DNA of 64,000 nucleotides from Arthrobacter sp. SLBN-83 (GTDB lineage Bacteria > Actinomycetota > Actinomycetes > Actinomycetales > Micrococcaceae): contig NZ_VFMX01000001.1 in assembly GCF_006715285.1 (NCBI RefSeq), forward strand, positions 1,178,001 to 1,242,000, written 5' to 3'. This document shows, piece by piece, positions 25,196 to 32,697 of this stretch. The number at the start of each line of letters is the position of its first letter. Position 1 is the stretch's first letter. Both the position numbers and the translations under genes were made by a program. The notes under the pieces were generated by a model that was not told the DNA's origin, did no database searches, and saw only the letters and a list, made by a program, of their open reading frames with translations.

Positions 25196-25432
25196 CTATT
25201 CGGAGTGGCCCTGGTCCCTGCTCATCTGGTCCTCCGCGGGTGGCGTCTCTCCGGGCGGCACTCCCCCGCCCGGTTCCAAGCCGGTGACATTGCCCTCTGC
25301 AGGGTCGGGGTTCGGCGAACTGCCCGACTCTTTGCTGCGCTGCTCAGCGAGGTGGGGCTGGGCGGCGCCAACATTATCCTTCCCGGGACGGTCGGGATTC
25401 GCGGGGTCATTTTCCGGATGGTAAGTGCTCAT
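25196..25432 (-). CDS. Small hydrophilic protein, DUF6480-like
   Basis: A 78-residue protein rich in Pro, Gly, Glu and Asp. The segment NPDPAEGNVTGLEPGGGVPPGE-type core (key words GLEPGGGVPPGETPP) matches the conserved block I recall for DUF6480. The family often ends in a membrane helix, which is absent here. GAAAGG lies upstream of the ATG at 25432. It is divergent from the acidic protein gene at 25568, across a palindrome at 25483-25504. Function unknown. Confidence 0.65.
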   Translation of the reverse strand: MSTYHPENDPANPDRPGKDNVGAAQPHLAEQRSKESGSSPNPDPAEGNVTGLEPGGGVPPGETPPAEDQMSRDQGHSE

Positions 25433-25482
25433 GCTGCCTTTCCTTCCTCTCCGGCTGCGGTTCGATTCCCCAGCACTGGACT

Positions 25483-25504
25483 AATTGTAAGCATGCTGAT
25501 AATT
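25483..25504. promoter_or_regulatory. Quasi-palindrome with TAAG-N4-CTNA core
   Basis: The 22 bases from 25483 read AATTGTAAGCATGCTGATAA followed by TT; 18 of 22 positions match the reverse complement, centred on GCATGC. It lies midway between two divergent small-gene starts (25432 and 25568). The core TAAG-CATG-CTGA parallels the TAAG-TCTA-CTTA palindrome at 19543-19560. Confidence 0.45.
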
Positions 25505-25567
25505 CTGGAGGAGTAGGGCCGGTACGCCGCTGGGGCGCCGGCACGCGATGTCGGAAGGAGCAGTCAC

Positions 25568-25936
25568 ATGGGAATCGGCGACAGCATCGGCAAGGCAGCG
25601 GAAAACGCCATGGAGGACCTGGCCGGAACATCCAAGCCGACGGAAAAGACGGATGTTCCGGACCCGGCAAACCCCAATGACGACGTTGAAGTGCACTCGT
25701 CCCTGAGCGAAGGGTCAAACGCGATGGAGGCGGAGAAGCAGAAAGCTCCTGGCCTCAAGACAGGGGCAGCGCCGGCCCCGGTGTCCAACAGCCCGCTGGG
25801 CGGGGACGTCGACGGGACGGACAACGACAGGGCCCACAGTGACATGGCGCGGAACGACCAAAAGCAGAACGAGGAGCCGGACGACGGCGGCCTGGCCGGC
25901 GATGCGACAGCGCCCACCGAAGCGGACCGGGGTTAG
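25568..25936 (+). CDS. Small acidic hydrophilic protein
   Basis: A 122-residue protein without a recognised family beyond an amphipathic N-terminus (GIGDSIGKAAENAMEDLAG) that resembles the start of CsbD-like or antitoxin-like small helical proteins. The rest is rich in Asp, Glu, Asn, Pro and Ala and probably disordered. AAGGAG sits upstream of the ATG. Together with the divergent small gene it looks like a stress-responsive hydrophilic protein pair. No function is claimed. Confidence 0.7.
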   Translation: MGIGDSIGKAAENAMEDLAGTSKPTEKTDVPDPANPNDDVEVHSSLSEGSNAMEAEKQKAPGLKTGAAPAPVSNSPLGGDVDGTDNDRAHSDMARNDQKQNEEPDDGGLAGDATAPTEADRG

Positions 25937-25967
25937 TCCCCGGCAGGTTCGGTAAGCCGGGCGCGGT

Positions 25968-26795
25968 TCAGCCGGTGGGGTCGGCGTTCCCCGGCGCATG
26001 CCGCCACTGGCCGCGCGCCCGGAGCACGTCGCGGAGCAGGTCCGCCCGGTCCGTGACGATCCCGTCCACGCCAAGGTGGAGGAGCCGGTGCATTTCGTCC
26101 TCCTCATTGATGGTCCATACGTGCACCACCAGGCCCAGTTCATGGGCACGCCGGATGAAGCCGGCAGTGACTACAGGTATCCGTCCATAGCGGACGGGTA
26201 CCTGTAGTGCGTGTACGTCCCGGAGGACCCGCCGCATCAATTGCCGGAACACCGGGCGTGGCAGTACCGGGCCCAGCAGCGTGAAGAGGGCATTCGAGGC
26301 CACTCCGGCGGACGAAGCCACCGGTTGGCTGAGCAGCTTCAGCACCGCCCGCCGTCGGCGGTCCGAAAAACTGGTGACCAGCACCCGGTGGTGCACCTGG
26401 TGGCGCTCGATCGCGGCCGCAGTGCTGCGGACGGAGCTCCAGTCCTTGACGTCCAGGTTGAGCCGGGCACCGGGAAGCTCAGCGACCAATTCGTCGAAGG
26501 TGGGGATGGGCTCGCGGCCGTTGATCCGGGCCTTTGCCACCTCCGCCGCGGGCAGCTCCGCCACCCGGCCGTTGCCGTCCGTCACCCGGTCCAGGGTTTC
26601 GTCGTGGAATAGCAGCAGCACGCCGTCGGACGTTGCGTGGACGTCCGTCTCAAGGTAGCGGAAGCCGAGTTCGACGCCGGCGCGGAACGCGGCCATCGAA
26701 TTTTCCAGCCCCTCGGCCGAGAACCCGCGGTGGGCCATGGCGATGGGCAGCTGCCGCCCGGCGTCGTCCGGGTGTTCGAAGAAGGGCAGGGTCAC
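25968..26795 (-). CDS. Glycerophosphodiester phosphodiesterase family protein
   Basis: A 275-residue GDPD TIM barrel that should hydrolyse glycerophosphodiesters to glycerol-3-phosphate and an alcohol. AHRGFSAEGLENS gives the catalytic His-Arg and the metal-binding Glu-Asn, followed by ETDVHATSDGVLLLFHDETLDR, i.e. E-x-D and the second catalytic His. The C-terminus VHVWTINEEDEM and GVDGIVTDRAD is typical. No signal peptide is seen, so it should act in the cytoplasm on phospholipid-derived head groups. The start is a GTG at 26795; upstream in-frame codons overlap the next small gene in another frame. Confidence 0.9.
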   Translation of the reverse strand: MTLPFFEHPDDAGRQLPIAMAHRGFSAEGLENSMAAFRAGVELGFRYLETDVHATSDGVLLLFHDETLDRVTDGNGRVAELPAAEVAKARINGREPIPTFDELVAELPGARLNLDVKDWSSVRSTAAAIERHQVHHRVLVTSFSDRRRRAVLKLLSQPVASSAGVASNALFTLLGPVLPRPVFRQLMRRVLRDVHALQVPVRYGRIPVVTAGFIRRAHELGLVVHVWTINEEDEMHRLLHLGVDGIVTDRADLLRDVLRARGQWRHAPGNADPTG

Positions 26796-26857
26796 ACTGC
26801 GAGCGTACCTGAGGAGCGAGGGCTGAGTCAGTGCAGACTTGCGGTCAGCCCAGCGGC

Positions 26858-27106
26858 TCAGTCGGCGCCGGGAAGGATGTCCACGCCGTCGCTGCAATGC
26901 AGCAGGGTGCGCCCGCGGCCGCCGTCGAGGTGGACCCAAACCGCCGTGTGGTCCGGCGTGATGGTGTCCACCACCCCGCTCGATGCAAAACCGGGTGAAA
27001 AGAGGACCCGGACGCGGTCGCCCTGCCGCAGCTGCTTCCAGTGCGGGGCGGGTGTTGCTGCGCGGAGCGGCCCATCGGCTGCGTGCTGCCTGGTGCTTCT
27101 TGCCAT
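26858..27106 (-). CDS. Hypothetical small protein
   Basis: An 82-residue protein with a strong ribosome site (AAAGGGGG) before the ATG at 27106, which supports it as a real gene. The second half (LRQGDRVRVLFSPGFASSGV, then AVWVHLDGGRGRTLLHCSDG) looks like a small SH3-like or KOW-like beta barrel, the kind of fold that binds nucleic acid or protein. There is one cysteine and no signal peptide. It precedes the glycerophosphodiesterase on the same strand by 62 bases. Function unknown. Confidence 0.68.
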   Translation of the reverse strand: MARSTRQHAADGPLRAATPAPHWKQLRQGDRVRVLFSPGFASSGVVDTITPDHTAVWVHLDGGRGRTLLHCSDGVDILPGAD

Positions 27107-27226
27107 CGTTACCCCCTTTGAGCCGGCGGAGGTGCCTGCTCTCCACGCTTGACGCTACGGCTGCAAGGTAAACGCCAGGTGAGCGCAAGCTGGGAAAACG
27201 GTAGCTCCAGCCCGACGGGATGGGTT

Positions 27227-28045
27227 TCAGGAAAACTGCACGCCCAGGGAAGCGAGCCGGGCCTCCAAAACCTGGGCCACGCCGTCGTCGTCGAAATGTG
27301 GTGCCTGCTGCCCTGCCGCGCGGATGGCCTCCGGGTGGCCGCTGGCCATCGCATAGCCGTGGCCGGCCCAGCGGAGCATCTCGATATCGTTGGGCATGTC
27401 CCCGAAAGCCACCACGTCAGCCGCCTCAATCCCCAGGGCAGACGCATACTCGGCCAGCGTGACAGCCTTGTTGACGCCCGGCAGGGACAGTTCCAGCATT
27501 GCGACTCCGGGCGAGGAGTGGGTGGCGGCTGCCAGGTGCCCGACTGCGGGAGCCACCTCGCCGAGGAAGTCGTCAGGCGTGCCGTCGCGGACGATGGCGA
27601 GGAATTTCACCACGGAGTCATCGGAGGTGAGTGTGTCCTTCAGCGGCGCAGGGGTGAATTCGGCGAGCAGTTCGCTGGATTCGTTCTCGATGAAGCCCGG
27701 TTCCAGGTGGAAGCCGGTGAGCGTCTCCGCGGCGAACAGCGCGGCCGGGCGGAGTTTTTTGATGATGCTCCGGACTTCCATGACGGTGTTGATGGCCAGG
27801 GTGCGGGCAGAGACCAGGCGGTCCGCCTCAAGATCCCACACCACGGCGCCGTTGGAGCAGATCACGCGTCCAGTGTGGCCCAGCTGCTCTTCGAGGGGGT
27901 GCAGCCACCGGGGTGGCCGGCCGGTGACGAAGACAAGTTCGACGCCGGCGTCCCGGCAGGCGTGGAAGGCGCGGATGGTGCGGGGGCTGATTTTTCCGTC
28001 GTGCCCGAGGATCGTTCCGTCGATATCGCTTGCTACCAGCCGCAT
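27227..28045 (-). CDS. HAD family hydrolase (Cof/YkrA-like)
   Basis: A 272-residue phosphatase of HAD subfamily IIB. Motif I is ASDIDGTIL with the nucleophile Asp and acid/base Asp, motif II is VFVTGRPP, and motif IV is VVAFGDMPNDIEMLRWAG. A large C2-type cap lies between them. Such enzymes dephosphorylate sugar phosphates, nucleotides or cofactors. It reads leftwards from an ATG at 28045, and its neighbours give no further clue to the substrate. Confidence 0.9.
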   Translation of the reverse strand: MRLVASDIDGTILGHDGKISPRTIRAFHACRDAGVELVFVTGRPPRWLHPLEEQLGHTGRVICSNGAVVWDLEADRLVSARTLAINTVMEVRSIIKKLRPAALFAAETLTGFHLEPGFIENESSELLAEFTPAPLKDTLTSDDSVVKFLAIVRDGTPDDFLGEVAPAVGHLAAATHSSPGVAMLELSLPGVNKAVTLAEYASALGIEAADVVAFGDMPNDIEMLRWAGHGYAMASGHPEAIRAAGQQAPHFDDDGVAQVLEARLASLGVQFS

Positions 28046-28161
28046 CCTGCAAGTCTACGTGGGCCTTGGGCAGCGAGCGTCCGCCGGAAGGCGGCAGGCC
28101 GCCGTCGTACTTCCCTGAAGTACCTCCCGCGTCCGTTGGACCTGCGGGCGTGCCCTTTCCA

Positions 28162-29013
28162 TCAGGGGATGATGGCAGCCGATTCCACGGAGTAGAGCCG
28201 GGCGTAGTTCAGGCACATGCTCAGGCTTTCGTCGGCGGGCACCCGGTTGCCGGTGAGGACCAGCGGATCGCCGCCGGTAAGCCGGGGGCCGGCGGGCAGG
28301 ACGAGTGTCCCGCCGTCGAGGCTGGTTCCCTCGGGGAAAATCAGCGTGTAATCGTTCCCACCCTCCGCTTGCAGGATGGCGCACCCTGCCTTATCCCTGC
28401 CCAGCGTGCCTTTGAGCTCCGCCGCAGGTCCGGGTGCGGATGCCTGGCCGGCATTGACCACGGCCTTCAGTCCGCCCGTCCCCTGCAGGACAGTGGCCTC
28501 AAGCGCTGGAGAGGCTGGCACCAGCCGGAAGGCGTAGCGGCCCTTGGCGCCGTCCGCAGGGTTCATGAGGAACTCCACTCCCCGGATGGAAAGCGCCACC
28601 TGGGCTTTGAAGACGGCACCGTCGCAGGGGACCTGGACGGGCGCGAGAACCTCGCCCCCGGCCTGGGTGGTGAGCGACAGCTGCGTCTCCGTTGGACCCT
28701 GGCAGGTGAAGTGAACGTCGTAACGGCCGGGTTTTGCCCCGGCGAAGCCGTAAGCGACTCTGGTGTTTGACATGGTGGACCCGGCGAGCTGGCCTGGCAG
28801 CTCGGGCTGCAGCTGCCGGCGGGACCATTCCTCCATGGCTTGCACCTCTGCCGCGCGCGGATCCGCCGCCTGGCCGGTGGCCACCTCCCGGGGTGCCGTT
28901 GTCGCCGTGGTGGACGCCTTCGCCGCCTGCCCCTCCGCCGGGCCGCTGTACTCGCAGCCCGTGAGCGCGGCGAGCATCACCGCCGGAACCAACCAGGACC
29001 TCAAGATACGCAT
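28162..29013 (-). CDS. Putative secreted lipoprotein
   Basis: A 283-residue protein with a lipoprotein signal: MRILRSWLVPAVMLAAL then the lipobox LTGC near residue 19. The mature part starts with a Ser/Thr/Ala-rich linker and then two beta-rich regions without a recognised domain; a few cysteines could form disulphides. It should be anchored on the outer face of the membrane. The ATG at 29013, with GGGGGGAAG before it, is preferred over one at 29043. Its 5' region faces the SOS-controlled umuD gene. Confidence 0.78.
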   Translation of the reverse strand: MRILRSWLVPAVMLAALTGCEYSGPAEGQAAKASTTATTAPREVATGQAADPRAAEVQAMEEWSRRQLQPELPGQLAGSTMSNTRVAYGFAGAKPGRYDVHFTCQGPTETQLSLTTQAGGEVLAPVQVPCDGAVFKAQVALSIRGVEFLMNPADGAKGRYAFRLVPASPALEATVLQGTGGLKAVVNAGQASAPGPAAELKGTLGRDKAGCAILQAEGGNDYTLIFPEGTSLDGGTLVLPAGPRLTGGDPLVLTGNRVPADESLSMCLNYARLYSVESAAIIP

Positions 29014-29112
29014 CGCTTCCCCCCAGAGCCGACAGTGGTCCAAGCCTAGCCCCTCGGCGCCTCGGGCCTTGCGGAGTGACCGTTGTCGGCCTCCGGCGCT
29101 ACACTGAACCTA

Positions 29113-29128
29113 TCGAACATATTTTCGA
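29113..29128. promoter_or_regulatory. LexA (SOS) box
   Basis: TCGAACATATTTTCGA differs at one position from the actinobacterial SOS consensus TCGAACATATGTTCGA. It lies 13 bases before the umuD start and would place the umuDC operon under LexA control. Confidence 0.85.
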
Positions 29129-29141
29129 ATAAAGGTGTGTT

Positions 29142-29573
29142 GTGGGCGTTATTGTCGGTCCCCGCGTGATAGATGCGGGTGCCTCCTTGTTCTCGGTGCT
29201 GATCTCGCCCGTGGCGGTGGCGGCGGGGTTTCCTTCGCCCGCACAGGACTACTTCGACGGCCGGATCGATTTGAATGCACACCTGATCAAGGACATCACC
29301 AGCACCTTCGTGGTCCGGGTAACGGGCGATTCCATGGAGGGCGCCGGCATCAGCGACGGCGACGAACTGATCGTGAACCGGGCGTTGGAGCCAAAGGACG
29401 GATCCGTGGTGATCGCGGTGCTGGACGGGGAACTGACGGTCAAGCGCCTCCGCATCACCCGCACCGGGGTGGTGCTCCAGGCGGAGAACCCCAAGTACCA
29501 GGACATCCACGTCCCCGCCCTGTCCGAGCTGACCATCTGGGGCGTTGCCACCAGGTGCCTGCACCATGTCTGA
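29142..29573 (+). CDS. umuD: UmuD-like S24 peptidase (SOS mutagenesis)
   Basis: A 143-residue LexA/UmuD-type serine peptidase without the LexA DNA-binding domain. The cleavage site is Ala28-Gly29 (VAVAAGFPSP), the nucleophile is Ser64 in TGDSMEG and the general base is Lys101 in ELTVKRL. RecA filaments stimulate self-cleavage, and the trimmed form partners with UmuC to make an error-prone polymerase. The start is a GTG at 29142 with AAAGGTG just upstream. An almost perfect LexA box precedes it. UmuC follows after eight bases. Confidence 0.92.
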   Translation: MGVIVGPRVIDAGASLFSVLISPVAVAAGFPSPAQDYFDGRIDLNAHLIKDITSTFVVRVTGDSMEGAGISDGDELIVNRALEPKDGSVVIAVLDGELTVKRLRITRTGVVLQAENPKYQDIHVPALSELTIWGVATRCLHHV

Positions 29574-29581
29574 GGTCCAAA

Positions 29582-30880
29582 GTGGCTAAGCCTGTCCTCA
29601 TGCGGCGGATGCGGCAGATCGCCCACGTGGACGTCAACTGCTTCTATGCCTCCGCCGAGCGGGCGTTCGACCCCTCCCTGGAAGGGCGCCCGCTGGTGGT
29701 GCTGTCCAACAACGACGGCTGCGCGGTGACCCGCTCGCCCGAGGCGAAAGCCCTGGGCATCACCACCGGTGAACCCTGGTTCAAGCTCGCGCCGCGGGCC
29801 AAGGAGTGGGGCCTGGTGGCAAAGTCCAGCAACTACGAGCTGTATGGGGACATCAGCGCCCGCGTGATGGAACTGCTGGGCAGGTACTCGGCCTGGCTGG
29901 AGGTTTACAGCATTGATGAGGCGTTCCTGGGCGTGAAGGGCGGAGAGGAGGAGCTGTTGGCCCTGGGCCGGAGGATGAAGGAGGCAGTCCGCCGGCACGT
30001 GGGCGTCCCGGTTTGCGTGGGCATTGCGCCCACCAAGACCCTGGCGAAGCTCTGCAACAAGTGGGCCAAGAACAATTCCGCTTTTGGCGGGGTCTGCCTG
30101 TGGGAGTCGGTCCCGGCTGACATGCGCCAGGCGCTGATGGGCCGTTTGCCGGTGGATGAGGTCTGGGGCATCGCCGGCCGGCTCAGCAAGCGGCTGAACG
30201 TTTTGGGGATCTTCACCGTCATGGACCTGGTCCGGGCGGATCCCGTGATGATCCGCGACAAATTCTCCGTGGTGCTTATGCGCACCGTCCTGGAACTGCG
30301 CGGCACACCGTGCATCCCCATGGAGGAGGAACGGATCGGACGCGACCAGTTGATCTTCTCCCGGTCCTTTGCCACGCCTGTGACCACTGCCGCCGGCCTC
30401 CGTGAGGTCCTCAGCATCTACGGCCAGCAGGCGAGCGCCAGGCTCTCAAAGCACGGGCTGCAGGCAAAGGTCCTTACGGCATTCGCTGCCACTTCCCCCT
30501 TCAGGGACAACGAACAGGCCTATCCCTCTGTGTGTGTCTCACTGCCCATGCCCACGGCGGATCCGCTGCTGCTCACCAAGGCCGCGCACGCCCTGTTGCC
30601 CCACATCCGCGAAGGGCTGAAGTATGCCAAGGCGGGCCTGATGCTCACCGACCTGCGGCCCACGGGAAACCAGCCGCCGCTGGAGCCGTTCGAGAACCGG
30701 CATGAGGAACGCGGCATTGGGCCACTGCTTGAGGACGTGAGCCGTCGCTTCGGGCGGGGTGCCATCGGGTTGGGGCATGCGGGCATCAGGTCCGGATTGG
30801 ACTGGACCATGAAACGGGACATGCGCTCGCCCCGGTACACCACGCACTGGGATGAACTCCCCTTGGTCAAAGCAGCCTGA
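29582..30880 (+). CDS. umuC: Y-family DNA polymerase, UmuC-like
   Basis: A 432-residue translesion polymerase. The first metal ligand is Asp17 in HVDVNCFYAS, the steric region is LSNNDGCAVTRS, and the catalytic pair Asp112-Glu113 lies in YSIDEAFLG. The thumb has GIAPTKTLAK, and the little-finger domain and a UmuC-type C-terminus follow. Together with UmuD it performs SOS mutagenic bypass. The GTG at 29582 has GAGG seven bases upstream; in-frame ATGs at 29600 and 29609 are alternatives. The length agrees with UmuC (about 420) rather than DinB. Confidence 0.92.
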   Translation: MAKPVLMRRMRQIAHVDVNCFYASAERAFDPSLEGRPLVVLSNNDGCAVTRSPEAKALGITTGEPWFKLAPRAKEWGLVAKSSNYELYGDISARVMELLGRYSAWLEVYSIDEAFLGVKGGEEELLALGRRMKEAVRRHVGVPVCVGIAPTKTLAKLCNKWAKNNSAFGGVCLWESVPADMRQALMGRLPVDEVWGIAGRLSKRLNVLGIFTVMDLVRADPVMIRDKFSVVLMRTVLELRGTPCIPMEEERIGRDQLIFSRSFATPVTTAAGLREVLSIYGQQASARLSKHGLQAKVLTAFAATSPFRDNEQAYPSVCVSLPMPTADPLLLTKAAHALLPHIREGLKYAKAGLMLTDLRPTGNQPPLEPFENRHEERGIGPLLEDVSRRFGRGAIGLGHAGIRSGLDWTMKRDMRSPRYTTHWDELPLVKAA

Positions 30881-30887
30881 AAGCAGC

Positions 30888-30924
30888 AGGTCCCGCCGCC
30901 GGCGTAATGCCAGCGGCGGGACCT
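30888..30924. terminator. Hairpin terminator between convergent genes
   Basis: AGGTCCCGCCGC (30888-30899) pairs perfectly with GCGGCGGGACCT (30913-30924); an inner GGC/GCC pair closes a five-base loop. No strong T-run follows in either direction. It lies between umuC and the convergent small membrane gene and may serve both. Confidence 0.6.
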
Positions 30925-30961
30925 ACTTACTGCGGGACGTTCTTGTCTGGGCGTTGACTGC

Positions 30962-31108
30962 CTAGACGCGCCGTCGCGCCGTGACGAAGTGGAAGATCAG
31001 GACGACTACTGCGACGACCAAAAGAATGTGGATAAGGCCCCCGCCGATGTTCGCGAGCAGTCCGAGAAGCCAGAGAACAGCGATGATAATGGCGATCCAA
31101 AGCAACAT
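30962..31108 (-). CDS. lmo0937-type small membrane protein
   Basis: A 48-residue protein consisting of two hydrophobic helices separated by a Gly-rich turn (LLGLLANIGGGLIHILLVVA), ending in FVTARRRV. This is the pattern of the lmo0937 family of tiny membrane proteins that are often stress-induced. AAGGAGAC precedes the ATG at 31108, which makes this start better than any farther upstream. It is convergent with umuC. Function unknown. Confidence 0.8.
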   Translation of the reverse strand: MLLWIAIIIAVLWLLGLLANIGGGLIHILLVVAVVVLIFHFVTARRRV

Positions 31109-31326
31109 GAGAGTCTCCTTGACTAGTTTTTCAAAATCCCCATGCCGGGCACGTACCCACCAAACTGGCAGCTGAATCAAGACGTCATACGACGAATTTT
31201 GACTCCCCGCTACGCCGCGTTGAGCCTTCGCGTCCCCCCGTGAACGCCTGCTACAGCGTTGATTGTGGGGCCGCGGGCCGCTCCGTAACCTCGTCTCAGC
31301 ATCCGCCCCCAGCAAAGGATTTCCCC

Positions 31327-32505
31327 ATGGCAAACGAGCAGGACAACAGTCCGCAGAACCAGCAAGGCTCCACCCGCATCGTCGCCGGCCAGTCCGCCAA
31401 ACCCAAGCGGCCGGCAGGCCTCAAAGTCGGGATCGCGGCAGCCGTCCTGGCGCTCATTGGCGGGGGTGCCGCCGTCGCCTCCTCCGTCAACAACGCGGCC
31501 CCGTCCGTCACGCAGGAGACCGCTCCGTCCGGCAATCCCGCCGCGGAACTGAAGCTCGGCTACTTTGGCAACGTCACGCACGCCCCCGCCCTGGTGGGCG
31601 TCAGTAAGGGTTTCATCGCCGATGCACTCGGCAGCACCAAGCTCAGCACGCAGGTATTCAACGCCGGCCCTGCAGCCATCGAGGCACTGAACGCCGGCGC
31701 GATCGACGCCACTTACATCGGACCGAACCCGGCCATCAACTCGTTCGTGAAAAGCCAGGGCCAGTCGGTGAACATCATCGCGGGCGCGGCTGCCGGCGGC
31801 GCGCAGCTGGTGGTCAAGCCGGAGATCAGCTCCGCCTCCGACCTGAAGGGCAAGACCCTGGCTTCGCCGCAGCTTGGCGGCACCCAGGACGTGGCACTCC
31901 GCGCCTGGCTTTCGTCCCAGGGCTACAAGACCAACGTGGACGGCAGCGGCGATGTCGCGATCAACCCGACGGAGAATGCGCAGACCCTCAAGCTGTTCCA
32001 GGATGGGAAGCTCGACGGCGCCTGGTTGCCTGAGCCGTGGGCCTCACGTTTGGTGCTGACCGCCGGAGCCAGGGTGCTGGTGGATGAAAAGGACCTCTGG
32101 GACGGTTCGCTGTCCGGGAAGCCGGGCGAGTTCCCCACCACCATCCTGATCGTGAACCAGAAGTTCGCCGCCGACCACCCGGACACCGTCAAGGCGCTGC
32201 TGAAGGGCCACGTGAAGTCCGTCGAGTGGCTTAACTCGGCTTCCGCCAGCGAGAAGGCCACCGTCATCAACGCCGCACTCAAGGAAGCCGCGGGCGCCGA
32301 ACTCAAGGCCGACGTCATTGACCGCTCGCTGAAGAACATCGTGTTCACGGTGGACCCGCTTGCCGGTACCTACCAGAAGCTCCTGGCCGACGGCGTCACC
32401 GCGGGCACCACCAAGCAGGCCGACATCAACGGCATCTTTGACCTGCGGGCGCTCAACGGCGTCTCGAACGGGAAGACCTCCGCGGCCGGACTGGGCAAGG
32501 AGTAG
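31327..32505 (+). CDS. SsuA/NrtA-like ABC substrate-binding protein, membrane-anchored and orphan
   Basis: A 392-residue binding protein of the aliphatic sulfonate/nitrate/taurine type. After ~30 polar residues comes one hydrophobic helix (VGIAAAVLALIGGGAAVAS), then the mature domain with LKLGYFGNVTHAPALVG, the GAIDATYIGPNPA site, LASPQLGGTQD and DGAWLPEPWAS, all typical of the family. There is no lipobox, so the helix is either an uncleaved anchor or a long signal. No permease or ATPase gene lies nearby, so it must use a transporter encoded elsewhere. The substrate is probably a sulfonate or related oxyanion. A long hairpin follows the stop. Confidence 0.85.
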   Translation: MANEQDNSPQNQQGSTRIVAGQSAKPKRPAGLKVGIAAAVLALIGGGAAVASSVNNAAPSVTQETAPSGNPAAELKLGYFGNVTHAPALVGVSKGFIADALGSTKLSTQVFNAGPAAIEALNAGAIDATYIGPNPAINSFVKSQGQSVNIIAGAAAGGAQLVVKPEISSASDLKGKTLASPQLGGTQDVALRAWLSSQGYKTNVDGSGDVAINPTENAQTLKLFQDGKLDGAWLPEPWASRLVLTAGARVLVDEKDLWDGSLSGKPGEFPTTILIVNQKFAADHPDTVKALLKGHVKSVEWLNSASASEKATVINAALKEAAGAELKADVIDRSLKNIVFTVDPLAGTYQKLLADGVTAGTTKQADINGIFDLRALNGVSNGKTSAAGLGKE

Positions 32506-32521
32506 TAGGCGCCCTCACCCC

Positions 32522-32581
32522 ATCGATTGCTGAGTGGATGCCCTTTTGGGCGTCCAAAACGGCATCCACGGAGCAATCGAT
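32522..32581. repeat. 60-base hairpin element, copy A
   Basis: ATCGATTGCT (32522-32531) pairs with AGCAATCGAT (32572-32581), GTGGATGCC with GGCATCCAC, and TTTTGG with CCAAAA around a GCGT loop: 25 paired bases with three mismatches. It starts 17 bases after the SsuA-like stop and could end transcription. Related sequences are at 33730-33837 and 51742-51803. Confidence 0.8.
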
Positions 32582-32697
32582 TTCTCATGGGAGCCTTTTG
32601 CGGAAATCCTTCGTATTTCCTGCGCTCGGGGTGGGAAGCCCGCCACTAGGCTGAGGGGGTTGCCCTGCGGCGGGCGGCCAAGGATTGGGGGACGCCG

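Noticed and set aside
25968..27188. A 406-codon version of the glycerophosphodiesterase
   Set aside because: The extra N-terminal part overlaps the small gene at 26858-27106 in another frame and lacks family sequence; the GTG at 26795 fits the domain start.
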